Assembly (NCBI GenBank): GCA_033239525.1
Contig: BSYO01000020.1
Location: 13,208,546 to 13,272,545, forward strand
Length of the DNA stretch: 64,000 nt
Direction: 5' to 3'
Origin: Nepenthes gracilis
Taxonomy: Eukaryota > Streptophyta > Magnoliopsida > Caryophyllales > Nepenthaceae
Both the position numbers and the translations under genes were made by a program. Below are positions 33,945-46,050 of the stretch, piece after piece (position 1 is the stretch's first letter; each line of letters starts with the position of its first letter). The notes under the pieces were generated by a model. The model did no database searches. It was not told where the DNA came from and was given only the letters and a program-made list of their open reading frames with translations.

Positions 33945-35669
33945 TTATATCCTCATGTGATCGAGAAATGACTTTCCATCGAGTACACATGAGAAGTAAC
34001 TATTGAAATAATCATGGATCATATTCTTTTTTAAACAGTATTTGGAGTTTGCGGTGTGATTATGCTAGGTCTTTGGGCCAACTTTTCCATCCGATTTTGC
34101 AAGTGTGGAATGCCGCAATTGATAGCCTCTCTTTCTCTGAATTTGTGACTACACGGTGCTCAATACTAGGGTAAGCTCCATTTGTTATAATCTGTGACAT
34201 CACATTAGTAAATATATTAAACCTAGCTAATATTTGATATCTAAAGTCATAAGTGGGATTAATGAGCATGCCTGGATATAACTATACTTACCTCCAAAAT
34301 GTCACCAATGTTAACTATGAAGGCATTTTCAAGGGGTTTAATAGGAATCCATTTGCCATCTTTTCTTATTTGTAGGCCTTGTGTGTCATTCGCTTCAAGG
34401 AGGATCGTAATTCCTGTAGCATCGGAGTGTGCCGATAGACCAATAACCTTGTCTGGTTGAGGACAAGGAGGGTAGTAGCTCATTCTCATATCCTGCCTTC
34501 CGTCTTCAAATAGAGATTTCATGTAATTTGGATCTATCTTTAAAGCTTTTGCCATATAGTCGAGTAATTTCAGCGCAAGCTTTTGTAATTCAAATGAGTA
34601 GGCATCAAGAGCATCCCTAGAAAAAACGAGAATAGCCATGTTTATACTATTAGTAGTTTCATTTGTCTTTGATCCGTTAGGCTTTGGGAAAAACAATTTA
34701 ATAATGATCTTGATAACTTGGTGTCTTAAGATTTTAACATAGTTTTTATATTGAGACTTGGAAGCAATGAGTTTAGATTATAGAATTCGAACAACTTTCG
34801 GTGAAATAGAGGTAAAATTATGTATGTTTGACCATTTTAATTTGGAGTTTGTAAAATAGAAAATATAATATTATATACTATCATTTTATATTTTTATATG
34901 AACCTATAACAAAAATAAATAGAGAGAAGACAGGACAACCGAAGAACCTGAATGGGAGAGGAAACTTGGGCAACAAGTGGGGTTTCCTCATATAAGTAGG
35001 AAGGGTTACCACATAAAGCAAATCTGCCCAATCAAGCTTTTGTTCCTCCGACATAATGAAGAGTTGACCCAATCCTTCAAGGTCTCCTGGAAGTTGCCGG
35101 TACTTGTTTTTTTCTTCCAGTGGCAAATCAAAAAAGTCCTTAAATTCTTTCTTAATCTTTTCCACCAGTGAAGTGTCCACTCCATGATTGATCAACTATA
35201 TATCATATATAACTGTGAATTTCATGGGAATCAGTGAAATGAAAAATCTACTAGTATAGTACAAAAATGAGCAATATGTAAGTCTGTGCGCTGTCTAATC
35301 CTCTTAATAAAGATGTTTTTAGCTCGTTTATTTAATAAACAACCTACTCGAGACTGGACATATGTGAGCTCCAGCATCTACATTCATGACTAAAATCCAT
35401 TTTTTACATTAAAAAGTAAGGAGCATGAACCTGAAAGAAGCCCCACTCTTTGCAGACTTGATGCAACTTCTCCAGTTCGGAATCCATAAAATCTGTTGAA
35501 GTTAAACGCTCCATGTCGATGAAGGGCAACTGGGGATAGGAATCGCCACCGCCGGCGACAAATGGGGCTCTTCGAGATCAGTGCGGACATATCTTTCTGG
35601 GACTTGCGTCCTCTTCTCCTTGGCCAACTCCTGGACACTCGGCACCACAATGGACGACCCACCCACCAT
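33945..35669 (-). pseudogene. 2OGD pseudogene, SRG1/NCS1-like (copy B)
   Basis: Same structure as copy A: complement of exons 35431-35669, 34948-35195, 34292-34616 and about 33945-34191. Splice sites are conserved, and exons 2 and 3 are open at 248 and 325 nt, with the AHSDATG iron-binding motif intact. Exon 1 is 239 nt instead of 240: one base is missing near 35551-35566 (codon about 37), which shifts the frame into a stop. Exon 4 keeps SIEHR and ERLS, then has an extra base near 34101 and another near 34072, ending early at 34060. The last 30 codons are also diverged. Sequencing error at three places is possible but unlikely. A start at the internal Met of FIDMERL would lose about 50 residues and still meet the exon 4 shift. 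Confidence 0.88.
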
Positions 35670-36189
35670 TTTTTACGTATTTTCTCTGCGATTGCTTCCC
35701 TCTCTATGCTGGACAAATATATAAACAGCCGAGTTTGCTATACCAATGACTAGTCAAAGTTAAGCTGTCATGCTTATTCAGAGTTGACAATGACAAATCA
35801 ACTTCTTCAACACCTTTGAGTGGTATGAGGGGTAATCAATAACTGATTCTCAAAATTTGAATGGTTAAGTTTTGTTGATTGATTTATTTATTTTGACAAT
35901 ATCAATGGCAATAAATACTAATTTTAATAAAATTTTATTAGATATCAACCATTCAAATTTTACACCAATATATTTCAAATAGAAACAAAATTTAAAATAC
36001 GGTTAAGTTTGGCTCTAAAATGTTAAGATTTTGTTTATAATTAAATTTTCGTTGGAGGAAATAATTGATTTATATAACAATAAATACTTATAAATAAAAT
36101 ATTAAAATTTTGTAAAATTAAGTCATGTGATAGTTATATGTAGGATACCTTTAATAATCAAATTGTGCATTCTATAAGTGTACATAGTT
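35670..36189 (-). promoter_or_regulatory. Upstream region of pseudogene B
   Basis: The TATA-like AAATATATAAACAG (plus strand) at 35715-35728 and TGACTAGTCAAAG near 35747 are retained. The TTTGACTAGTCAAA palindrome of copy A is replaced by TTTGAATGGTTAAG near 35856. The remainder is AT-rich and collinear with 12680-13130. Confidence 0.5.
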
Positions 36190-36614
36190 GTATTATCTTC
36201 TTTTTCTTGGGTCAGTGTTTGCATTAGAATCAAAATTAGTACATGAAGTGCCCCATCAACATGGGCTACTAAACAATGCAGGTGAAGGCCCCATATACAG
36301 TAGGAAAAAACATTATATACTTTTCAAACAACCAAACTAGAAAACCAAAACAAAAAAAGAAAAAAAAAAACAGCAATAAACAAGAAAAAAGCCAAAATGG
36401 CCCAAAGAAAACAACAGGATCACACTAAAGTAGTAACCTTGGTTCAACACTTATCTCAAACATAAAGGTGGTATGGTTAATCTCTATATTACCTTTAACA
36501 AGGTTTGTAAATTTAGTTACAAATGATGTCCAAATGACAGTATTGAGATGCTCCAAGCTTTTAACGGGATGATTCTCAAAATTAAATTTGAACCTGCATT
36601 ACCAGATGTCATAG
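36190..36614 (-). mobile_element. LINE 3-prime fragment, unit B
   Basis: Counterpart of 13131-13549, with the A-rich tract at 36350-36372 and the degenerate zf-RVT stretch. It is cut at about 36614, where unit A continues into LINE, solo LTR and RT. Confidence 0.7.
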
Positions 36615-36703
36615 TCGTAGAAAATTTGAGCCTAAAAATGACATAGTGGAGTTGTTGCTTTCAACCATAATGACATAGTGGAGCCTAAAAATGATCGTGA
36701 TGC
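36615..36703 (+). other. Filler DNA at a 4.7-kb deletion in unit B
   Basis: Where A has 13550-18262, B has about 89 bases. Most of them copy 37079-37134 (CGTAGAAAATTTGAGCC, ATGACATAGTGGAGTTG and CTTTCAACCATAATG blocks in order), followed by a second short piece, ACATAGTGGAGCCTAAAAAT. The source lies about 450 bp downstream in the same unit. Confidence 0.75.
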
Positions 36704-37295
36704 AAATTTTTAAATCAATTGGTCATAAAAAAATAAAAATGATGGAGAGTCTTATATGGTAAAAAATATGAGCCTAAATTAATTGCAAAGTCAGTGGTCA
36801 TATTTCTTCGTATAAAACTTTATACAAAGTTAAATTGTCACATGCAATTATATTACGTTGAGCGGATGTATAAGTGATGTAATACGAAAAATTTTCACTT
36901 TTTTTTTTTTTTAAATTTTTTGAGTTTTTTCTGATATTTTTTTATTATTATAAAATCACGTCGGTTGAATTTTCTCAAATCTAATCTAATGCTGTTAAAA
37001 AAATGAAAATGATAGGGCGTCCCTTTCTCTGAAAAATTTGAGCCTAAATTAATTACAATGCCAATAGTGGAACTTACTCGTAGAAAATTTGAGCCTAAAA
37101 ATGACATAGTGGAGTTGTTGCTTTCAACCATAATGCATGGGTGATGTAATAGACAAATCTGGCTGGTTTGAAATTTTCACAAATCTGGTGGTCTTGAAAA
37201 AATGAAAATGATAGGGTGTTCCTTACTCTAAAAAGGTGAGCTTGAATTAACTATGAAGTCGACGGTCATATTTTGTAAGGTATGAATACAAAAGA
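36704..37295 (+). repeat. Dispersed repeat copies, unit B
   Basis: Counterparts of 18262-18885, with copies at about 36840-37040 and 37125-37290. The second has lost about 40 bases including its poly-T run. No coding sequence; the open frame at 36895-37131 is antisense to the repeat. Confidence 0.65.
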
Positions 37296-37398
37296 TTATT
37301 TTAGTTATGTGAAATTTAATGAAATCGATGAATTTTGATATTATTTGAGGTTTTGAATCAAAACTTAAGTATTAGATGGAAGTAAGTCAGACTCAAGC

Positions 37399-39791
37399 TG
37401 TCACATCACAACTTTGATCCCGTAATTAACACTTAATCAAATATTAATCATCTAATTAGTATTTTAATTAACTGTTCAATTAAATGTGGATGTGAATTGT
37501 ATGTCAATACATTGACCGACCAAATAAAATTATATAAACCATACATAGGATCCAAATTATGTCACGACTCATGTGGCTCCAACACCGACCCAACCGTGAC
37601 GTCGGTCCTTATATAAGGAGTGATGCCTGTCCAATATAATAATTATAGTATACAAACTGGGCAAATATAAATTAGACACATATTCTGATAGCCAACAATT
37701 AATCGTCTAACAATCAATATCCCGAAATAAATAACAAAATTACTGTTACATTTTAGCTGAAATATAACTTGTTGTCCGAAATCTGAACATCATTATACAT
37801 CATTAAACATGTTCTAAAGCTATTCAATAAATCAAGACATCATGCTAAGCTATCAGAACTCAAAACGATACATTAACCATTATCTGAAAGCTATAATGTG
37901 ACATTTAAAAATGTTAACTATTATTTGAAAATCACAATATATATTTAAAAACTATCTAAAATTATGAGGAAACCTTAAAACAATATTAAATATCACATAA
38001 TCTCAAATCTAAACTCTTCAAATACAACCGTTCTTCATTCCTATTCATTTGACAAGAATTCGCACATCTCTTCGAGGGGGTTAGTAAAACACAAGGAGTG
38101 AGCCAAAAACTCACCAAGGTGAAATATTTCAAAAATAAGCTTGCGGGATTTCACCTTAAAACCAAAGGGAATAGCGGAATAGAGACAAGTTCCGGCTGTG
38201 AATGATATCGTTATTGTATGAAGTCATTTTCCCGGTTTCCATACCTTCTTCTTAGTCTTCGGCTTTCACTGAATTCACTACTCTAAGTGAAGGAACCAAA
38301 GAGGAAGAATCCGATCTTTGAAGGCTTGAGGGAATAAAATAAGCGATGCCATCGATTTAGCTATTGGAGTACGGGTATTAGGAGATTAGGACTCAAGGCA
38401 TGGCATTAGATTAGGGAAATGTTCTTTTGAACAAATCCTAAAATCAATTTGAATGCTTTCCATGGCCAGAAGGGAGGAGAGAAGCGATGCCTTTCCATTT
38501 TCACAATAGAAAGGCATACTGACTAAAGAAGTAAATAATTGAAACTTGGATATATTTATTTTCACAAAATAAAATGTCGTATGCTACTATTCAAAACCCA
38601 TAGGTAGTCCGTTATGCTAATAATCCTATAGATGAAATTGAACGTCATTTCTTACCCGAGGATGATAGGTTCAAATATCGATATACAACTATAATATACT
38701 AAGGTATGCCATAATATACTACCTGTTGAAATTTAACAATAGTCAATTCCTAGAAAAATTCTATTCTTTTCTTCGTAAGTCTTAATTTACTCATTCCTAG
38801 ACAAAATGTTCATATCCTTTGACATATTTATAGAGTTTCCCACATATTTTTGTAAATTCATAACATGTGGCACTTATACTTTATGTAGAATTTAAACTAT
38901 GATATGTTTTAAATACATGGAATACTAATTTAGCACATAGTGTAAAAAAATTAGTATGAAATGCAGAAATTTAAAAATTTCATTAAACGTGTTGTCTTTT
39001 AAAGACTCTTTTAAGTAAAATTCTAGCATAACCAGGGGACTTTAATTAATTTTTTAGACATTTAAAAACTTATATACAAAATTTAAATATTGAAGAATAA
39101 AATATTATAAAATTAGAACATGCACAAAGAGGTATTACAGAATTCAGCACATCACAAACTTAGCATAAATTTTTTATAAAATTTTGCTACAAAATGATGA
39201 CAATTTAACATGCATGCTAAACATAAACATTATAAATTTAAAATTATATCATTGATGAGCATTAGAATAAGAAATGCTCTGAGAATTTAACAAAAAATAG
39301 TAACAATAGAAGAAGAGGTTTGGAATATACTTATCTTGGTTTAATTCTCACCAAACTTTAGCTTGAATCAACTTAATTTTGAGTTTCTTTGCCTTCTCTC
39401 TCTTCTACTCTCTTCTTCTCATCCGCTTCTCTCTATCTCTCAAATTCTTCAGAAAAATGATAGAAAAATAAGCTAGAGGTCACTTATATACTGTGTGGCG
39501 ATTGAGCGCCACTCAGGCCCATATTGAGTGCCATACTACTAGTCTACGCGCTCGAGTATGGCTCAGATCTGCCTCAGGCGGGTGTATTCTACCGACAACT
39601 ACTCTAGCACCCCTTGTATGAGCCTCAGGCAATGGTCCCATGGTTTTTTGTGCTTAGGCATTGGTTGGGCCTCCATTAGGTGCAAAGTCATCCAATCTAA
39701 TTTGACTTTTAATCTAATTTTTTATATTTTTTGATCTCAATTTTAATTATATTAACTTAATTAATTGAGATTATCATCAATTAAAAACTTA
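37399..39791 (-). mobile_element. 3-prime LTR of the host gypsy element, unit B
   Basis: TGTCACATCACAAC to about AAAAACTTA, the counterpart of 18999-21404, with the same TATA-like and leader regions near 39480 and 39400. Confidence 0.75.
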
Positions 39792-39995
39792 GGACTTATA
39801 TTTTTCCCTCCTTATAAAAATTTCAACATCAAAATTTTACAGAAAGTTTTACATATCTTAGTGTAAAAACAAATTGGGATACTTCACTCAGATCTCGTCT
39901 TCTCCTTCCCATGTTACGTCTTCAAATGAATGATTTCTTCATAAAATTTTGACCAACGGTATTACTTTTGTTTAAAACACTTGATCTCTTTTACC
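39792..39995 (-). mobile_element. Chromodomain end of the host gypsy polyprotein, unit B
   Basis: Degenerate chromovirus C-terminus, the counterpart of 21405-21608. Coding continues across the nested LTR at 43624. Confidence 0.7.
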
Positions 39996-40000
39996 CAAAA

Positions 40001-42966
40001 TGTGACGACCCGAGCTCGGATCCTTGAACCAGACTCGGACCGTCACGGTGAAAATCTTAAGTCATCCGAAATCCAAAATCATCAATTACGTGTCACCAAA
40101 CAACTTTAATGAATTCTATAATATCATTTAAGACACAATCCATAGTCATCATAAATGCATCATCACATAACTATCCATAATAATGACAAATAACTTCAAT
40201 AAATGACCTCAATGTCAAAAATATCAATCCTCATAGAGAAATCTAATAAAAGTTGAACGGTAACTTAACTACCAAGATCTTAAATCCCCATCCGGAGAGT
40301 CTCGAACTCTGATATCACTTCTATCTGACAGCTACCTAAAAGTTATGTGATCTACTTGATCCTGATGTCAACCTGTCTAATCTGGAGCCAATAAAATGAT
40401 ATACAACAATAACAATCTCGGATACCAACTACAAAGTCTTAACATCACTCTAACCATCTACTATATCCGAGAAAATTACAACACGTCGTAAATACGACTC
40501 TAGGAAAAATAGGTCCCACAAAACCCACACATTCAAAAACAAGAGTACTAATAAACAACGGTAATCCCCTGGAATCCGATATCACGAATAAGTGGGGATT
40601 CCCTTGTCCAAATATTAGCGTGAATGACCTGAATATCAACAACAATAACAAAATAGATTCCACTGAGTTTGGATTGCGTAAAATCTAACTCATAGATTCT
40701 ACCAAATATTATTCGTGGATTCCACTAAATCCGAAACACATGAGGTATTAACAATGATATAACATCACAATGAATCTCCTTGGAACTTATTCTACCATAA
40801 TGAACCAAAGGTCGCGTATTTACGCCTCCAACGACTAGGTAAGTATAATGAGGTTATCCATGGTATCCAACTACTCCTACAGTCCTCCTAGATGTTGTAC
40901 CCGTAGCATGCCGATATCACCCTTGATACCTCACGTCAGATGATATCCCAAATATCATTTCCTACGATGGTCACATGGTTATAAACATCCCCACAATAAA
41001 CAACATACCTCATTATCACCATGATATAAAAATCAATATCGGATAAGTGTAGACCACACTAAGGTGTCGTAGCCTCCCATTCGACTAGATACCTTAGGAT
41101 TTTCATATGCTTTCATTTACCTTGACCGTAGGAAACCAACAATTTAAATACTCACACAATTGAGTATAACGCAAAGAAAGCTTTGCAACATCAATGATAG
41201 GAACGTCGTTCGGTGCTGACATAGACCGTACTCACTCCATCAAATCTAACACAAAGGAATTTATCACGAAACGATAAAAGAATAAATATAGATCGAATTA
41301 TTATTTATATACTTAACTTAACCACTTTAACTGTTCTTTCATTCTATTCTGGTTCAATGCCTACTACTAAGGCCAACATTTAATTTATCACATGAAGCAA
41401 CTAATTCCAACATAAACGAGTTGTCCATCTGCAACAATTTAAGCATTCGCGGTCACGTTATCGGTTCTCGCACACACAACCCCTTTCCACATATTTCATA
41501 TCCATTTTATTAACATCCATCCTCAGCATACATTCCTGCTCAATATATATATGGTATACGCCCACAGCTGCATATATATATAATCACACATTCTCACACA
41601 TACACACACACACACACACACATATATATAACAATATACACCCATATTTATATATATACACACATATATCCACACACGCACCATTACTCCACACACACAC
41701 GTATATATATATCCACACCAACTGCAAAGCCCACGGCCCAACTTCGGTTACCAATTAATCGAAGCCCAACCATGGCCCAGTACACCGCTACCCTCAAACC
41801 CAGCCCACAACCCAATTACCTAGCCCACTACACAGACACACAGCCTAGCCCAACACCTGGGCCACTAAAACCCACACACACACAGCCCAGCACAACACCT
41901 GGCCCACTGGGCCACTAAAACACACTCACACACAGCCCAGCCCAGCACACACACAACCCACGGCCCAGCCTAGCAGACACACATAGCCCACAACCCAGCC
42001 CAACACACACACACGCCACCCATGGCCCAATTCATCCCAGCCCATGGCCCATGCTGCCATTCACCAACCCAGCATCACAACTTCACACACACACAGCAGC
42101 ACTCTGTCGCCACGCACACAAGCACAGCTACAGACCTACGCACAGCCACACTGCCAACAGATACGCACACACACACATCTCCACAATACCCACACTACAT
42201 GCTTAACCCACATCCACAGCAGCGTTGCTGCTTTTTCACACTCCCCACACGCACAGCTAGAACAGAACAGGAAGCTCTGCTTCTCACTCAACTTCAGCTG
42301 GTCACAAAAATAGAGTAAACAACTCTGCTCTCTCTCATAAATTTTCCAAAGAGAGCACACAATCCAATTTACGCCTCAAAATGGTGGAATTAGAGGAAGA
42401 GAGAGAGAGACAAATTCGAATCAAACTTCGAACCCAAGAGCACACAGCCAACAATACCCACGAAGAAGGAAGGATTTATGAGGAATCAGTTTCAAATTGA
42501 GTAGAATGACAATAGAGGGTTCACTTGCCAGATTATTGCAAACCACAGCTAGGTTAGCATCGGTTTGGCTTCAACTTCAATTTCGATTTCAGCTTCGTCT
42601 TCGTCTTCGTCTTCGACTTCAACACAATGGCAATGGAAAACGGCGGTGACAATAATATCACGGCGACGGCAACTCTTCATCCGACATTGGTCCACGGTGG
42701 TAGTAGCGGTGGCAACGGCGATGAACAAATGCGACAATCGCACGACTAGGGTTTTCACGACAGCGACTCCTTCTTCCCCCCTTCTTATTACCAATGTCCT
42801 CCTTAAATAATAAATGGGTCCGATTAGGGTTGTGCTCAGCTTCCATTTTGGGTGCTGCTGGATCCACGTCCATGGTTTTGCCGCCTTCCTCTCGCTCCTT
42901 CCTTTCCCTCCTCCTCTTCTTCCCTTTTCCCTCTTTCCTTTCCTTCTTCGTTCTTCCTTTTCCCTA

Positions 42967-43029
<63 letters not shown>

Positions 43030-43618
43030 TATTTAATTAATATATTTATTATCTTTATTATTATTATTATTATATTTATTATCATTGTCATTATTATTTA
43101 TTATTATTATTATCATTATTATTATTTATTAGTATATTAGAGTTCTACATCGGATAGAGAGGTGAACGAAGCGTGCCTTTATAAGGGTATTGATACTTCT
43201 TCCTTGTGGACACATTTTGGGGGCGGTGGAGGCCGTCTGCCAGAAAGAAAACCGTGTGGGCTGCATGTTGGCTTGAAACGCCGTGAAGTTTCCCCAACCC
43301 AAAGCGGATAATATCGACATACAGATGTGCCTAGGGCATTTTGGATGGAATAAGAGCCGGGATCCGGTCCGGTGTGCCAGCGAGGATGCTGGGTCCCCAA
43401 GGGAGGTGGACTATAGAGTCTCACATCGGATGGGGAGGTGAACGAAGCGTGCCTTTATAAGAGCGTGTATACCTCTTCCTTGTAGACGCGTTTTGAGGGG
43501 GTGGACTCCATCTGCCAGGAATAAAATCGTGTGGGCCGCGTGTTGGCTTGGGACGTCGTGAAGTTTCCCCGGCCCAAAGCGGATAATATCCACATGCGGA
43601 TGCGCTTGGGACGTTACA
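40001..43618 (-). mobile_element. Nested solo LTR i, unit B
   Basis: TGTGACGACCCG to GGGACGTTACA, with CAAAA at 39996-40000 and 43619-43623. Orthologue of 21614-25334, shorter by about 100 bp through microsatellite and minisatellite contraction and a small deletion near 40395. Contains microsatellites (41541-41720, 42966-43134) and a TRIM at its right end. Confidence 0.75.
43135..43618 (+). mobile_element. TRIM, unit B
   Basis: Two direct repeats (43135-43341 and 43412-43618) with a degenerate Met-tRNA primer site at about 43342-43358 and the tract CCCCAAGGGAGGTGGA before the second repeat. Orthologue of 24851-25334. Confidence 0.8.
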
Positions 43619-43623
43619 CAAAA

Positions 43624-43862
43624 TATAAGCCGGTTCTTTAATATACTTAAGTTTTCATTATTTCTTAATGGCTCATATTCAATGATGTGTTTTGGATCAT
43701 ATACATATTTCCGTAGCATTGACACAAGGAACACATTATGCACATTATCCAAATTTGGTAGTAAAGCCAATTTGTAAACCACTTTACTAGTCTTCTCCAT
43801 AATGTCAAACGGTCCAATAAATCTCGATTTTAATTTTTCTTTAATTCCAAACCTCAAGATTC
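43624..43862 (-). mobile_element. Host gypsy pol C-terminal fragment, unit B
   Basis: Encodes LRFGIKEKLKSRFIGPFD, then VVYKLALLPNL, NVHNVFLVSMLRKYV and DPKHIIEYEPL on the minus strand. It continues downstream at 39792-39995 across LTR i and upstream at 45974-46050 across LTR ii. Confidence 0.85.
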
Positions 43863-43868
43863 CTTTTC

Positions 43869-45973
43869 TGATGATCCCACAATTTCTAACAAAAAATCGG
43901 CAAGGTTTCGTTTGTAAAACAACCGACAGACCACACATAAGCCTATACAAACACTGTACAATATACAAATCTCCACAAATGATCATAACACAGGATTCAC
44001 AATACCACAATATATTCATGGCTCCAATGTTGTATCTCTAGATACAATATCGGAACAAAGAGATGCAATTAGGTATCTGAATCAAACCATAACAACTTGC
44101 GAAAGTATATACATCCGTCACATATATAGTAGAAACTAAATTATCTGTTTATCGTCAATATATAAGTGCATGTCCATAAAAAAATATACAAAGTACTCCA
44201 TATGGTATAAAATTTCAAAATCTGAGTCCACAAAATAATTCCTTCGTATCCACAGCCTAGCCAACAACTTATCCCTACTCTACCTCATCAGGAATAAACT
44301 CGTACTCATTTAGAGGTAAGAAAAATAGTAATGAGTAAGCCAAATGCTCAGTAATATACAATATAATCAACGACAATAAGCAATATACTGAAAATAAATT
44401 AAGGAAATTAGGAGCGTAATATAGATGCATGAACATGAAGTATGATGAAATGTAACTCCGAAACTCATTTCTCTTCATTGTTTTATTTCTGATTCCATTA
44501 GGTTCTAAAACATGTAGAAATACCTTTATCTTTGCGGATCAGTGTCAATAGGCCTTATCAGTTAACGGTGTGGCCGAATGAGGAAAGGAATGTGTATGTT
44601 TTCACACATTTTAAGGCACTACCCACGCAATTTAACATCCCGTGATGAGCGGTATACCTTTCACATGATATACATGGCCATAAAGTTTATGCCATCATAT
44701 CCCCCGTGGCTCAGGAACAATTATTGTGCTACCACAACAATATCCTAAGGTATGTTAGGAAATACTATTCTTTAAAATATAAATCTTTAGTCTAATTTTA
44801 TATTTACTTATTTTAAAAAAAATTTCATACTTATTCTTAACACTTTATTCTAACTCTGGGAGAACAGTTTATCAAAATTAGCATATCATGGAATCTTCTT
44901 TTTATACTTTTTATGATTTACATAATTCTTATGAGTTTAAGTCTCCACATGACTTAAATCACATGCAGAGTCAACATAAAGTATGAAAAAAAATTTGAAA
45001 TTCTTGTCACAATGAGCCAAACATAATTTTAGATCTTTCGGATGATAAATCCCTTCATAAACGGTTTATGACATAATTTTCAAAACATATAAATTATTAT
45101 ATACAATTTACATGTAAATAAATATCAAATAATCAAAATAAAAACGTTCACAAAATTAAGGTTTCAATTATCTAAGGCTAAATCATGCATAAACCTTAAA
45201 TTACACCGGTAAAAATGTCGGGGCATGAGCTAGGATTTTTTGTGTACACAAAATAGTATCAAAACTATCGAATAGGATATCAAATCGATAAATAATCATA
45301 CTCAAGACATGGGTATCAAATTTTTAAAGCCAAATCATGCAAAAATCTCAAAATAAACGAGTGAAAGCATTCTCATGTAGGTTTAGGCTTTCTTGTATGA
45401 AATACCACATAAAATATAGAAATCGGACGTGAAATCAATATATATGTATACTCAAGACAAGGGTATCATAAAATAAAAGTATAGACGGATATCAGGACTA
45501 AAATACCCGAAGGGGATGGAACAAAAAGTGAAACAAGAGGAAGAAAAGTATATGAGTATACTTACCTTGACCCGATCTATAACTTCTGTAACTAATTTTA
45601 AATAGGAATCAGACTCGAGAGCCCCGATCTCCTCCTTCTCTCTCTTCTCCTTCGAGCTCTCTCTCTCTCTCTCTCTCATTTTTCCTAGATCTATGCAAAA
45701 ACAACTTGGAAAGAACCCTCGCACGTTTAAATAGGTGACTGGCGCTCAAGCGCCAGTCATGGTAAGCAGCAAGCATGCAAGCACTTGATCTAGCGCTCGA
45801 GCTCGCCGCCAGCGTGCAACAGGTGCACGTGTTCTGGAATTGGTGCCTAGGCCACCCCCACCGATATTCTATTCCTCTTCCTAAACTTAAATCCCAACAT
45901 ATATAAGGCATAATCTCGATTATATTATCTTAATTACTTATAATTACTATATTTTAAAAACTAATACCTTTCA
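43869..45973 (-). mobile_element. Nested solo LTR ii, unit B
   Basis: About 2.1 kb from TGATGATCCC to ACCTTTCA, with CTTTT on the left (43863-43867, one base short of the TG) and right (45974-45978). On the minus strand a TATA-like CTATTTAAACG is at about 45726-45737, followed by a GA-rich leader (45640-45680) and GGTCAAGGTAAGTATAC near 45570. It splits host coding between the ISPSK-like and GILRFG-like residues. Confidence 0.7.
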
Positions 45974-46050
45974 CTTTTTGATGGAGATATCTTCAAATAT
46001 ATATATTCTTTGACCTCAAAACTTAGTTATGATTTTTCCCGATTAGTATA
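45974..46050 (-). mobile_element. Short host gypsy coding segment between LTRs ii and iii
   Basis: The minus strand reads TNREKS, stop, LSFEVKEYIYLKISPSK. This fits the family's RRRDLEFEVGD-VFLKVSP region, joining integrase C-terminus to the GILRFG part. It anchors both neighbouring LTR insertions. Confidence 0.75.

Larger units (their letters stand above)
26738..44995 (+). repeat. Tandem duplication unit B
   Basis: Direct copy of 9893-26738. Differences from A are the AGATA-flanked Tat-like insertion at 27374-33559, loss of the equivalent of 13550-18262 with filler DNA at 36615-36703, and about 3% base changes. After 44995 the sequence continues through the rest of the nested LTR, where A is cut off. 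Confidence 0.85.

Noticed and set aside
35390..35716. 108-residue open frame over exon 1 of copy B
   Set aside because: Wrong frame of the pseudogene exon, running through the donor site into the intron.
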